A DNA stretch of 19,296 bases, from positions 1 to 19,296 of the forward strand of contig DATLQU010000044.1 in assembly GCA_035535015.1 (NCBI GenBank), given 5' to 3'. The number at the start of each line of letters is the position of its first letter. Positions within the stretch are counted from its first letter, which is position 1. The notes under the pieces were generated by a model, which worked only from the letters and a program-made list of their open reading frames with translations, was not told the DNA's origin and ran no database searches. Below are positions 6,683-13,592 of this stretch, one piece after another. The DNA is from Palsa-661 sp035535015 (GTDB taxonomy: Bacteria > Actinomycetota > Acidimicrobiia > Acidimicrobiales > UBA8190). Made by a program: the position numbers and the translations under genes.

Positions 6683-6750
6683 GGCGACGAGGCAGGCGAC
6701 GGGCGACCGACAGGCAGGCGAGGGCCGACAGGCAGGCGACGGGCGACGGG
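6683..6750. repeat. Degenerate GGCAGGCGAC-type tandem repeats
   Basis: The spacer between csrA and the DoxX-Rieske gene contains exact 17-bp copies of GGCAGGCGACGGGCGAC at 6691-6707 and 6731-6747, plus overlapping copies of CGACAGGCAGGCGA near 6708 and 6726, giving an approximately 20-bp period. There is no coding frame with family similarity. It looks like slippage-generated sequence between the two genes. Confidence 0.7.
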
Positions 6751-6758
6751 CGCCCGGG

Positions 6759-7823
6759 TCAGACGGCGTAGAGGTTGCCGTCGGGTCCTTCGGCGATGGT
6801 GATGCGGGTGAGGCCGCGGGGGGCGGGGCCGCTGATTCGGGCACCGGTCTCGCCGTTGAACCTCGATCCGTGGCAGGGGCAGATGAAGGTCCTGGTGTCG
6901 GTGTTGAAGGCGACGGTGCAGCCCTGGTGGGGGCAGATGGCGTCGAAGGCCACAAAGGTGCCGGTGGCCGGTTGGAGGACGACGGCCGGGTCGCCCGTCT
7001 TCGGATCGTTGAATGTCGCCGCCCCGCCGACGGTGAGGGCGCTGGCCGGGCCCACCACCTGGCCCGGCGGCTTCCTGGCCGGTGGGGCCGTGGTGGAGGT
7101 CGGCGCTGTTGATGTTGTGGAGGGCGAGGTGGTGCCCGAGCCCAGGGCGCCCGGATCGGTGGCGGCGGGGAAGTTCGCGTAGTGGCCCACCAGCCGGCCG
7201 AGGCCCGAAGCCAATCCGGCCAGAACGACACCGACGGCGCCGGCCGAGCCGAGAGCGGCGGCCCTCAAGGCGAAGGTGCGGCGGTCGATGGCACCGGCTC
7301 CCGCCGGCGGGGGCCGGTGGCGCGCCGCCGGATCGGTGGCCGGGGCCGATGCCAGGATCGCGTCGACGGAGAAGACGCCGGCCGACCCGGCCACCAGGAG
7401 CGGCAGCCAGGCGAAGAGGAAGACGATGTCGGAGCCCGTGTAGAAGGGGCTCGAATGGAAACTGATGGTGAGGAAGAGGGCGAACGACAGGATCATGCCG
7501 CCTAGGGCGGCGACGCGGGTGAAGAGACCGAGAAGAGCGCCGATCCCGATGGCGAGCTCGGCCAGGGCCATGACGACGCCGAGGGGAACGGCGACGTGGG
7601 CGAGAGGACTGATCGCCGCGTGGATGGGGCTGGTGTGGGCCGCTTCCTTCAACTGCTGCTGGATCGAGATCGGGTTGTTGGCATCGAAGAAGCCGGGATT
7701 GGCCAGCTTCTGGAGACCGGCGAAGGTGAAGGTGACGCCGAGGAAGCCGCGCAGGGGGAGCAGGGCCCAGCCTGCCGAGGCCGAGGAGGCGGGCGCTCCC
7801 ACGAAGCGCTGGGTGACAGTCAT
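6759..7823 (-). CDS. DoxX-family membrane protein fused to a Rieske 2Fe-2S domain
   Basis: The 354-residue protein joins two families. Residues about 21-157 are a DoxX/DoxD-type four-helix membrane domain (LRGFLGVTFTFAGLQKL, then PLGVVMALAELAIGIGALLG). Residues about 181-206 hold an internal twin-arginine-like segment, RRTF followed by a hydrophobic stretch. A Ser/Thr/Pro linker (about 222-255) leads to a C-terminal Rieske domain with cluster ligands Cys297, His299, Cys315 and His318 and the disulfide pair Cys302/Cys317. DoxX proteins are linked to quinone-coupled oxidation, and the Rieske centre would pass electrons on the outer face of the membrane; the substrate is unknown. The ATG at 7823 follows AGGAG; the open frame continues upstream without similarity. 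Function is inferred from domains only. Confidence 0.85.
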   Translation of the reverse strand: MTVTQRFVGAPASSASAGWALLPLRGFLGVTFTFAGLQKLANPGFFDANNPISIQQQLKEAAHTSPIHAAISPLAHVAVPLGVVMALAELAIGIGALLGLFTRVAALGGMILSFALFLTISFHSSPFYTGSDIVFLFAWLPLLVAGSAGVFSVDAILASAPATDPAARHRPPPAGAGAIDRRTFALRAAALGSAGAVGVVLAGLASGLGRLVGHYANFPAATDPGALGSGTTSPSTTSTAPTSTTAPPARKPPGQVVGPASALTVGGAATFNDPKTGDPAVVLQPATGTFVAFDAICPHQGCTVAFNTDTRTFICPCHGSRFNGETGARISGPAPRGLTRITIAEGPDGNLYAV

Positions 7824-7937
7824 CTGGCTCCTGAAGGGCTCCTGAAGGGCTTCGGCGGGCTCCGGTGGCGACCCCGGACCTCCGTCCGAGCCTCGGCAGT
7901 TTACCGACGCGACCTTGGTGCGTGACCGCGACGCGCG

Positions 7938-8124
7938 ATGCACTGCAGCGCATGTGCCACGCGGATCGCGGGAGCGCTGGCCCACCAGGGCGGGGTGATC
8001 AGCGCGTCGGTGGACCAGGCCACCACGCGGGCCTTCGTGGCCTACGATCCGGCCGCCACGGGGCGTAGAGGAAGAATTGGTCGGGGCCGTCACCGGGGCC
8101 ATGGACAGCGCCGACCCTACCGAT
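7938..8124 (+). pseudogene. Heavy-metal-associated (HMA) domain remnant, frameshifted
   Basis: From 7938 the frame reads MHCSACATRIAGAL, GVISASVDQATTRAFVAYDPAATG, the copper-binding HMA pattern with its CxxC motif. At about 8064 the match breaks: the plausible continuation VEEELVGAVTGAM is in the next frame, as if one extra C had been inserted. The N-terminal strand before the MHCSAC motif is missing, an in-frame stop lies 15 bases upstream (7923), and there is no ribosome binding site. This is best read as a decayed copper chaperone or part of a P-type ATPase. A sequencing error could explain the frameshift but not the missing N-terminus. Confidence 0.6.
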
Positions 8125-8228
8125 GGCCCGGGGCCACGGACATTGGGCGTCGGCGCCGCCGGTGTCCACCGTCTCGCCCCGGTGCGGGGTGGCGTAACCC
8201 GCGGCCTGCGTAAAACCCGGAAAAGGGC

Positions 8229-8234
8229 TAGCGT
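8229..8234 (+). promoter_or_regulatory. Candidate -10 element of the copper monooxygenase gene
   Basis: TAGCGT fits the actinobacterial TANNNT -10 pattern and ends 6 bases before the ATG at 8241, so a transcript would start at or next to the start codon. The gene has no clear ribosome binding site, which agrees with a leaderless message. No TTGACA-like -35 is visible, so this is weak. Confidence 0.3.
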
Positions 8235-8240
8235 TTCGCC

Positions 8241-9353
8241 ATGGGGAAATTGGGTTCAGCGCGCCGTGGCGTCGTCTTTGCCATTGCCACAACCGCCATC
8301 GTCGTCGGGGGACTGGTAGCCGTCTCCACATCGGCCACAGGCGTATCACCCAAGGTGACGACCCTCACATTGCAAGGGGCCCACGCCTACAAGCCGAAGG
8401 CGCCGGCCGGGGCCACCGACGACTACCACTGCACGCTCGTCAATCCCCGCGTGAAGGCCAACTCCTACATCGTGGCCAGTCAGTTCTTCCCCGAGGGGGT
8501 CGACGTCCACCACGCCATCCTGTTCGAGGTGCCACCGGGGCTGGCCGCGGCGGCCAAGGCGGCGGACAAGAGCGGTAAGGGTTGGTCGTGTTTCGGGGAG
8601 TCGGCGCTTCCCGGGACGGGACTGGCCCAGATCTCGAACACTCCGTGGCTGTCGGCCTGGGCGCCGGGTCACGGTCGCGACGTGTTGCCCAAGGGAACAG
8701 GCGTCTACCTGCCGAAGGGCAGCATGGTGGTGATGCAGATCCACTACAACCTTCTGCGCGGCGACGAGCCGGTTCGGTCCAAGTTGGTGCTGAACACCGT
8801 GCCGGCCTCGACGCGGTTGAAGAGGCTCAGCCTGGACCTCCTGCCCGCCCCGCCGGACATCCCCTGCCCGGCCGGCGTGACGGGTCCCCTCTGCGACCGG
8901 GCGGCCTCCCTGGCTGATCTCGGACGGCGCTTCGGCCAGGAGCAGGTCAACTTCGTGAACACCATCGAGCGGGTCTGCGGCCGGAACGCCGACAGTCCCC
9001 CAGCCGGTGACACGACCAGCTGCACATGGCCGGTCGGTGCCGGTCACATCGTCCGGGTGACGGCCCACATGCACCTGCTCGGACGGGGCATGAAGATCGT
9101 GCTCAACCCGGGACGGGCCGACCAGAAGACCCTCTTGAACGTTACGAATTACAACTTCGACTACCAGCGTTCGTACGACCTGGCCAAGCCCGTCGCCACC
9201 CACCGCGGTGACACCGTCCAGGTCACCTGCACCTACGACCCGACGCTGCGCCAGAAGCTCCCGCAGCTGCGGAAGCTCCCGCCGCGTTTCGTGACCTGGG
9301 GCGACGGTTCGTCGGACGAGATGTGCCTCGCCCTGCTGCAGTCCACGGTCTGA
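8241..9353 (+). CDS. Type II copper, ascorbate-dependent monooxygenase (PHM/DBM-like)
   Basis: The 370-residue protein resembles the two-domain catalytic core of peptidylglycine alpha-hydroxylating monooxygenase and dopamine beta-monooxygenase, which hydroxylate C-H bonds using two separate coppers. The six ligands can be assigned: His90-His91 (VDVHHAILFE) and His168 (MQIHYN) for CuH, and His276/His278 (TAHMHLLG) and Met361 (DEMCLAL) for CuM. An N-terminal hydrophobic segment (11-28) is a probable signal peptide or anchor, so the enzyme acts outside the membrane, where most of the eight cysteines could form disulfides. The start at ATG 8241 is chosen because the hydrophobic segment follows directly. 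The substrate is unknown. The gene is monocistronic and ends at a strong terminator. Confidence 0.85.
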   Translation: MGKLGSARRGVVFAIATTAIVVGGLVAVSTSATGVSPKVTTLTLQGAHAYKPKAPAGATDDYHCTLVNPRVKANSYIVASQFFPEGVDVHHAILFEVPPGLAAAAKAADKSGKGWSCFGESALPGTGLAQISNTPWLSAWAPGHGRDVLPKGTGVYLPKGSMVVMQIHYNLLRGDEPVRSKLVLNTVPASTRLKRLSLDLLPAPPDIPCPAGVTGPLCDRAASLADLGRRFGQEQVNFVNTIERVCGRNADSPPAGDTTSCTWPVGAGHIVRVTAHMHLLGRGMKIVLNPGRADQKTLLNVTNYNFDYQRSYDLAKPVATHRGDTVQVTCTYDPTLRQKLPQLRKLPPRFVTWGDGSSDEMCLALLQSTV

Positions 9354-9390
9354 GCGACTCCACGGCGGAAGAGCGGCCGCACTCCGTAAA

Positions 9391-9419
9391 ACAGAGCCCC
9401 CCTTCGAGGGGGGCTCTGT
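9391..9419. terminator. Bidirectional intrinsic terminator between convergent genes
   Basis: ACAGAGCCCCCCT (9391-9403) pairs perfectly with AGGGGGGCTCTGT (9407-9419) around a 3-base loop; the central TTCG resembles a stable tetraloop. It lies between the copper monooxygenase stop (9353) and the lipoprotein stop (9451), where it can serve both strands. A run of A precedes it (T-rich on the minus strand). Confidence 0.9.
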
Positions 9420-9450
9420 CGCTAGGGGCGATGTCACTTGTCGGGCGGAA

Positions 9451-9978
9451 TCAGTCCCCCGCCCAACAGCCGAGGATCAAGTCCGACACGGTGTCGGCGA
9501 CGTCGGCCCGAGAGGTGGGGGGGACGCCGAACTGTGCGGGGAGCCCGGAGATCTGGACGGTGAGGACCTTCCAGTCCTTGCGGACGACGACCGATCCGTT
9601 GGTGGTGGTGAAGGCCCCTTGTCCGAGATTGCCCAACCGGCTGATGTCGCCCAGTTGACGGCCGAGCATGTGATACCAGGCGTCGGTCTGGGACCAGCTC
9701 GAGAGTTCTTTCACCGAGAGGGTCATGACCCCGTCGGGGTACTGATAGCGGCAGGAGTACAGGTGTCCGACCCACGTGGGGGTGGCCACGTCGGCGGTGA
9801 CACCGAGAACGTGGTTGATCACCTTCTGGGCCTCCGACGAGCAGACCATCTTGGAGATCTGCGACGGGAAGTTCCCTGCCGGGACCGGCACCCGGGCCTT
9901 CGACGCGGGGGGTGAGCTCCCGCAGCAAGCGGCGCCGATCGTCACTGCGAAGAGGACGAGCGGCAGGTAGCGGCGCAC
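9451..9978 (-). CDS. Probable secreted lipoprotein of unknown function
   Basis: The 175-residue product starts with RRYLPLVLFAVTIGAACCG, a charged n-region, hydrophobic core and Cys-Cys that look like a lipoprotein signal, although the lipobox is not a perfect match. The mature part contains YSCRYQYPDGVMTLSVKEL, LGNLGQGAFTTTNGSVVVRKDWKVLTVQISGLP, and a C-terminal ILGCWAGD; Cys residues near both ends may form a disulfide. The GTG at 9978 places the signal peptide at the N-terminus but has a poor ribosome binding site. The frame stays open to an ATG at 10116 with a strong AGGAGAG site, which would add 46 residues before the signal and is hard to reconcile with export. I do not recognise the family and give no function. 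Confidence 0.6.
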   Translation of the reverse strand: MRRYLPLVLFAVTIGAACCGSSPPASKARVPVPAGNFPSQISKMVCSSEAQKVINHVLGVTADVATPTWVGHLYSCRYQYPDGVMTLSVKELSSWSQTDAWYHMLGRQLGDISRLGNLGQGAFTTTNGSVVVRKDWKVLTVQISGLPAQFGVPPTSRADVADTVSDLILGCWAGD

Positions 9979-10140
9979 TTTCTGAGAGTAACAGAGGGTC
10001 TTGGCGGCCTCCCGGCGGTCCGAGCGTGGTCGACGTCGATCTGCGAACGATGGCGTAACGGGCGCGCTGGCTGCGTCGTTGAAGCAGCACACAGGCGCCT
10101 CGGACGACCGGTACATCTTCTCTCTCCTGCGTCCCTGCTC

Positions 10141-10220
10141 CTGCATGGGGCCAAACCGGTTCCCAGCCCCGGCCCGGGCCCGCTATCTCCGGGGGAGAAG
10201 CGGGCCCGGGCCCCATGCAG
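10141..10220. promoter_or_regulatory. 80-bp nested palindrome between divergent genes
   Basis: An outer repeat CTGCATGGGGCC/GGCCCCATGCAG (10141-10152 and 10209-10220, perfect 12 bp) and an inner stem GGCCCGGGCCCGC/GCGGGCCCGGGCC (10171-10183 and 10200-10212, perfect 13 bp) share bases 10209-10212. The inner loop can add TCTCC/GGAGA (10186-10190 and 10194-10198). On the minus strand it lies in the likely 5' leader of the lipoprotein gene, just before its strong ribosome binding site at about 10120-10130; on the plus strand it precedes the crotonase. Attenuator, operator or terminator roles are all possible. Confidence 0.65.
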
Positions 10221-10301
10221 TGCCCGGTGCGACCCGTGTCGCCGTCAGGCGCCCATGCCGATGGGTGGCCGTATGCTCGCGTCTGATGGACGCAGGGTCT
10301 G

Positions 10302-11048
10302 ATGACGGTTGAACGCACCCGCCAGGGTCGTGTCCTCGTGATCACGCTGCAGCGCGAGGCGAAGCGCAACGCCATCGACGAGGAGACCGCCCTCGGCATC
10401 GACGGGGCACTGAACGAGCTCGAGGACGACGACGAATTGTGGGTCGGTGTCATTACCGGTGGGCGCGAGGTCTTCTCGGCCGGCACCGATTTGCGGGTGG
10501 GTTCGGGCGCCGGGACCGAGAGAGGAGGTCCCTACGGGATCATCCGGCGGCGGAGGTCCAAGCCCCTGATCGCCGCCGTCGAGGGGTTCGCGTTCGGTGG
10601 GGGGATGGAGATCGTGCTGGCCTGCGACCTGGTGGTGGCGTCGAGCACGGCCCGCTTCGGTCTTCCCGAGGTACGGCGGGGGCTCTTGGCTCTCTACGGC
10701 GGAGTTTTCCGGTCAGCCCGGGCGTTGCCGCTCAACCTGGCCAAGGAGATCGTGCTCACCGGCGACCCCATCGACGCGACCCGGGCGGAGCGTCACGGCA
10801 TGGTGAACGTGGTCACCGAACCGGGGGCGGCCCTCGACGGTGCCCTGGCTCTGGCCGAAAGGATCTGCGCCAATGCGCCGGTGGCCGTGCGTCAGAGTCT
10901 CGAGCTTCTGGAGGCGTGCACGGCGCCTGACGAGACGGCATGGACGTTGAGCGGCCAGGCCATGGAGGTGGTCATGGCGTCGGAGGATGCCCGTGAAGGT
11001 CGCCAGGCGTTTCTCGAGCGCCGTTCACCGCAGTGGCGCGGTCGCTGA
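10302..11048 (+). CDS. Enoyl-CoA hydratase/isomerase family protein (crotonase)
   Basis: The 248-residue product has the crotonase fold order: VLVITLQREAKRNAIDEET (11-29), the oxyanion-hole strand VITGGREVFSAGTDLR (50-65), and EGFAFGGGMEIVLACDLVVASS (94-115). Next come ARFGLPEVRRGLLALYGG and a C-terminal helical region ending in REGRQAFLERRSPQWRGR, typical of CoA-binding tails. Both glutamates that act in enoyl-CoA hydratase have counterparts, Glu103 (GGMEIV) and Glu123 (FGLPEV), so hydration of a 2-enoyl-CoA in fatty-acid or amino-acid breakdown is plausible. Isomerase or other crotonase chemistry cannot be excluded. The ATG at 10302 has only a short AGGG upstream. The gene stands alone, convergent with the amidohydrolase. 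Confidence 0.88.
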   Translation: MTVERTRQGRVLVITLQREAKRNAIDEETALGIDGALNELEDDDELWVGVITGGREVFSAGTDLRVGSGAGTERGGPYGIIRRRRSKPLIAAVEGFAFGGGMEIVLACDLVVASSTARFGLPEVRRGLLALYGGVFRSARALPLNLAKEIVLTGDPIDATRAERHGMVNVVTEPGAALDGALALAERICANAPVAVRQSLELLEACTAPDETAWTLSGQAMEVVMASEDAREGRQAFLERRSPQWRGR

Positions 11049-11051
11049 GGG

Positions 11052-11069
11052 CCGTCCCGAGGGCGACGG
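11052..11069. terminator. Weak hairpin between convergent crotonase and amidohydrolase genes
   Basis: CCGTCCC and GGCGACGG pair around GAG (11052-11069) with one bulged base. A second small stem, CGGTGC/GCACCG (11076-11081 and 11089-11094), overlaps the amidohydrolase stop. Position between convergent genes supports a terminator, but stems are short and there is no T-tract. Confidence 0.35.
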
Positions 11070-11081
11070 GTTGTCCGGTGC

Positions 11082-12806
11082 TCAGCGGGCACCGCGCAGG
11101 AGGACGCCGGGGCGCTTGCCGGTGTCCTTGCCCTTGTCGAAGGTCGTCACCCCTGACTTGATGGTGGCCACGTAGCCGGCGGCGTCCTGGACCAGTCGTC
11201 GACCACCGGCAGGGAGGTCGGCCACCATCTTCGGTGTTCCCAGCTGCAGGTTCTCGTAGTCGATGATGTTGACGTCGGCCACCTTACCCGTCTCCAGCGT
11301 GCCCCGGTCGGTGAGGCCGTAGAGCATGGCCGTATCGTGGGTCTGCTTCTTGACCATGAGCTCGAGGGGCAGCCGTTCGCCGCGGGTGCGGTCCCGGGCC
11401 CAGTGGGTGAGCATGAAGGTGGGTTGCGACGAATCACAGATGACGCCGCAGTGCGCACCACCGTCGCCGAGGCCCGCCGCGGCACGCGGGTGCAGGAGCA
11501 TCTCGCGCGCCGGGTCGAGGTTCCCCGAGGCGTAGTTGAGGATGGGGACATAGAGCAGGGCTTGGCCGTCGTCCTCGAGCATGGCGTCGTAGGCCACGTC
11601 GAGAGGATGACGGGCGGACGCCGCCGCCACGTGGGCCAGGCAACGTTCGGGACCCGGTTCGTAGTCCGGCGGGGATCCAAGGACGTAGGTGTTGCGGTAG
11701 GAGTGCTGCATCCGCTCGGCGGCACCGCCCTCGGGCTCCCAGGACACGATCGAGCGACGGACCTCCGGATCGCGCAGCGCTCCCAGGAATTCGTCGTCGC
11801 TCAGCCCCCTGGCTTTGAGCGCTTGGTAGGCGGGGATGCCTTCGAACAGGCAGAGGGTGGCGAAGTGACCGGAGAGGAGCCCGGTGGCGCGCGCTGCCAC
11901 CTGGGGCCAGAGATCGGCGCCTTCGGCCACGGCGGCCAGCGAGGTGTCGAGGAGTTCGCGCCAGAGGTCGGGAGCGGAGTCCACCTGCAGCATGGCGAAC
12001 GTGACAGGTCGTCCACAGGCCACCGAGAGGCGGCGCATCCAGTCGACCTCTTTGGCGGGTAGGGAGATGTCCTCGCCGGCCACGCCCGCCGGGGCCAGTT
12101 CGAAAACCCCGGTGCCGAGCTCGCCGAGGGCGGAGCCGATGCCGAAGAGCTCGTCCTCGGCGGCGAATGTGCCCGGCACCGGCTCGCCGTCGATGGCCAA
12201 GTGGGCGATTGTCCGCGAGGTGGAGAAGCCGAGGGCTCCGGCGGCCACCGCTTCTTTCACGATGCGCTTCATCTCCTCGATGTCTTCGGCCGACGCCGGC
12301 TGGTTGTGTGCGCCGCGGTCACCCATGACGTAGGCGCGGACGGCTCCGTGGGCGACCTGGGTTCCGACGTCGACCGTCCATGTCCGGCGGTCGAGCGCGT
12401 CGAGGTATTCCGGGAAGCTCTCCCAGCCCCAGGTCATGCCCTCGGCCAGAGCCGTTCCGGGGATGTCCTCGACGCCCTCCATGAGGCCGATGAGCCAGTC
12501 GTGCCGGTCGGGGCGCGCCGGCGCGAACCCCACACCGCAGTTGCCCATGACCAGGGTGGTCACCCCGTGCCAGCTGCTCGGCGCCAGTACCTCGTCCCAG
12601 GTGGCCTGGCCGTCGTAGTGGGTGTGGATGTCCACCCAGCCCGGCGTCACCAGCAGGCCGTCGGCGTCGATGGTGTCGCGACCCTGTTCCCCGGCGAGGT
12701 TGTCGACGGCCACGATCCGCCCGTCGTCCACGGCCACATCGGCCGTCCGGGCCCCGGATCCGGTCCCGTCGATGACGGTCCCCCCTCGGATGACCAAGTC
12801 GTACAT
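11082..12806 (-). CDS. N-acyl-D-amino-acid deacylase-like amidohydrolase
   Basis: The 574-residue protein belongs to the metal-dependent amidohydrolases close to D-aminoacylase and dihydroorotase. Visible signatures are the N-terminal beta-sandwich MYDLVIRGGTVIDGTG, the metal-binding PGWVDIHTHYDGQ with His61 and His63, GNCGVGFAP with Cys90 (a conserved Cys in D-aminoacylases), and ALGFSTSR (191-198). DGGAH (448-452, the expected catalytic Asp region) and a C-terminal GKVADVNIID sandwich return follow. Such enzymes hydrolyse N-acyl-D-amino acids, but this longer branch often has no known substrate. The ATG at 12806 begins the conserved sandwich; 20 extra upstream codons in frame have no similarity. 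It is downstream of kdpE on the same strand with a 90-bp gap and is probably independent. Confidence 0.87.
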   Translation of the reverse strand: MYDLVIRGGTVIDGTGSGARTADVAVDDGRIVAVDNLAGEQGRDTIDADGLLVTPGWVDIHTHYDGQATWDEVLAPSSWHGVTTLVMGNCGVGFAPARPDRHDWLIGLMEGVEDIPGTALAEGMTWGWESFPEYLDALDRRTWTVDVGTQVAHGAVRAYVMGDRGAHNQPASAEDIEEMKRIVKEAVAAGALGFSTSRTIAHLAIDGEPVPGTFAAEDELFGIGSALGELGTGVFELAPAGVAGEDISLPAKEVDWMRRLSVACGRPVTFAMLQVDSAPDLWRELLDTSLAAVAEGADLWPQVAARATGLLSGHFATLCLFEGIPAYQALKARGLSDDEFLGALRDPEVRRSIVSWEPEGGAAERMQHSYRNTYVLGSPPDYEPGPERCLAHVAAASARHPLDVAYDAMLEDDGQALLYVPILNYASGNLDPAREMLLHPRAAAGLGDGGAHCGVICDSSQPTFMLTHWARDRTRGERLPLELMVKKQTHDTAMLYGLTDRGTLETGKVADVNIIDYENLQLGTPKMVADLPAGGRRLVQDAAGYVATIKSGVTTFDKGKDTGKRPGVLLRGAR

Positions 12807-12896
12807 GGGTCGACCCCCAGCTTTCTCCGGCGGCCGCGGTGACGCCGTGTCAGACCAGATTGCCACGTCGAGACCGCAGCCGGGCCGGGCGTCTGC

Positions 12897-13589
12897 TCAG
12901 GCGGCGGTGCCGGTGAGCTCATATCCCACCCCGGGCAGGGTGCGCAGAAACCGACCGTCGTCGTCTCCGAGCTTGCGGCGGAGCCGGTAGGCGTAGACGC
13001 GGAGATAGTGGTTCTCGGTGCCGTAGCGCGGTCCCCAGACGTGTTCGAGGATCATCCGGTGGGTGCAGACCTTGCCGGCGTGGCGGGCCAGGTAGGAGAG
13101 GAAGGCGAACTCCCGACTGGTGAGGTCCAGTGGCAGGCCGTGCATGCGGCCCTCGTGACGGACGAGGTCCAGGGTGAGGTCCCCGACCGTCAGCGCCGTC
13201 TGGTCGACGCCGTCGTCGGCCTGCTCCAGTGGCCGGTGGCGTAACGCCACGCGGAGACGGGCTTCGAGCTCGCCCATGCCGAAGGGCTTGGTCATGTAGT
13301 CATCGGCTCCGCCGTCGAGCGCGGCGATCTTTCGGTCCTCGGTGCCGTCGGCCGAGAGAACGATGATGGGGACCGCACTCCATTGACGGATCCGACGGCA
13401 GACCTCGAGCCCGTCCATGTCGGGCAGGCCGAGGTCGAGAACGATGACCTCGGGTGTCACGATGGCGGCCTGGGAAATTCCCTGGGCGGCGGTGGACGCC
13501 GTGATGACCTCGTGACCGAGGGCCACCAGTCCGATGCGCAGTACCCGCAGCAGAGCCGGATCGTCGTCGACGGCGAGGATGCGGGCCAC
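12897..13589 (-). CDS. kdpE: KdpE-type OmpR-family response regulator
   Basis: The 230-residue regulator has a receiver domain (1-120) with acidic residues Asp8-Asp10, the phosphorylation site Asp52 in VLDLGLPDMDG, Ser79 and Lys101 in MTKPFG. The winged-helix DNA-binding domain (about 132-226) has LTSREFAFLSYLARHAGKVCTHRMILEHVWG and a VYAYRLRRKL recognition helix, which is close to KdpE. In other bacteria KdpE activates the kdpFABC potassium pump when phosphorylated by KdpD. The start is GTG 13589, only 3 bases after the kinase stop, so the kinase and regulator form one operon. The pump genes are not in the window. KdpE is the best family match; another OmpR branch is possible. Confidence 0.88.
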   Translation of the reverse strand: MARILAVDDDPALLRVLRIGLVALGHEVITASTAAQGISQAAIVTPEVIVLDLGLPDMDGLEVCRRIRQWSAVPIIVLSADGTEDRKIAALDGGADDYMTKPFGMGELEARLRVALRHRPLEQADDGVDQTALTVGDLTLDLVRHEGRMHGLPLDLTSREFAFLSYLARHAGKVCTHRMILEHVWGPRYGTENHYLRVYAYRLRRKLGDDDGRFLRTLPGVGYELTGTAA

Positions 13590-13592
13590 GAC

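Noticed and set aside
6683..6750. Possible CRISPR array
   Set aside because: The repeats are short, overlapping and have no unique spacers; they are simple tandem duplications.
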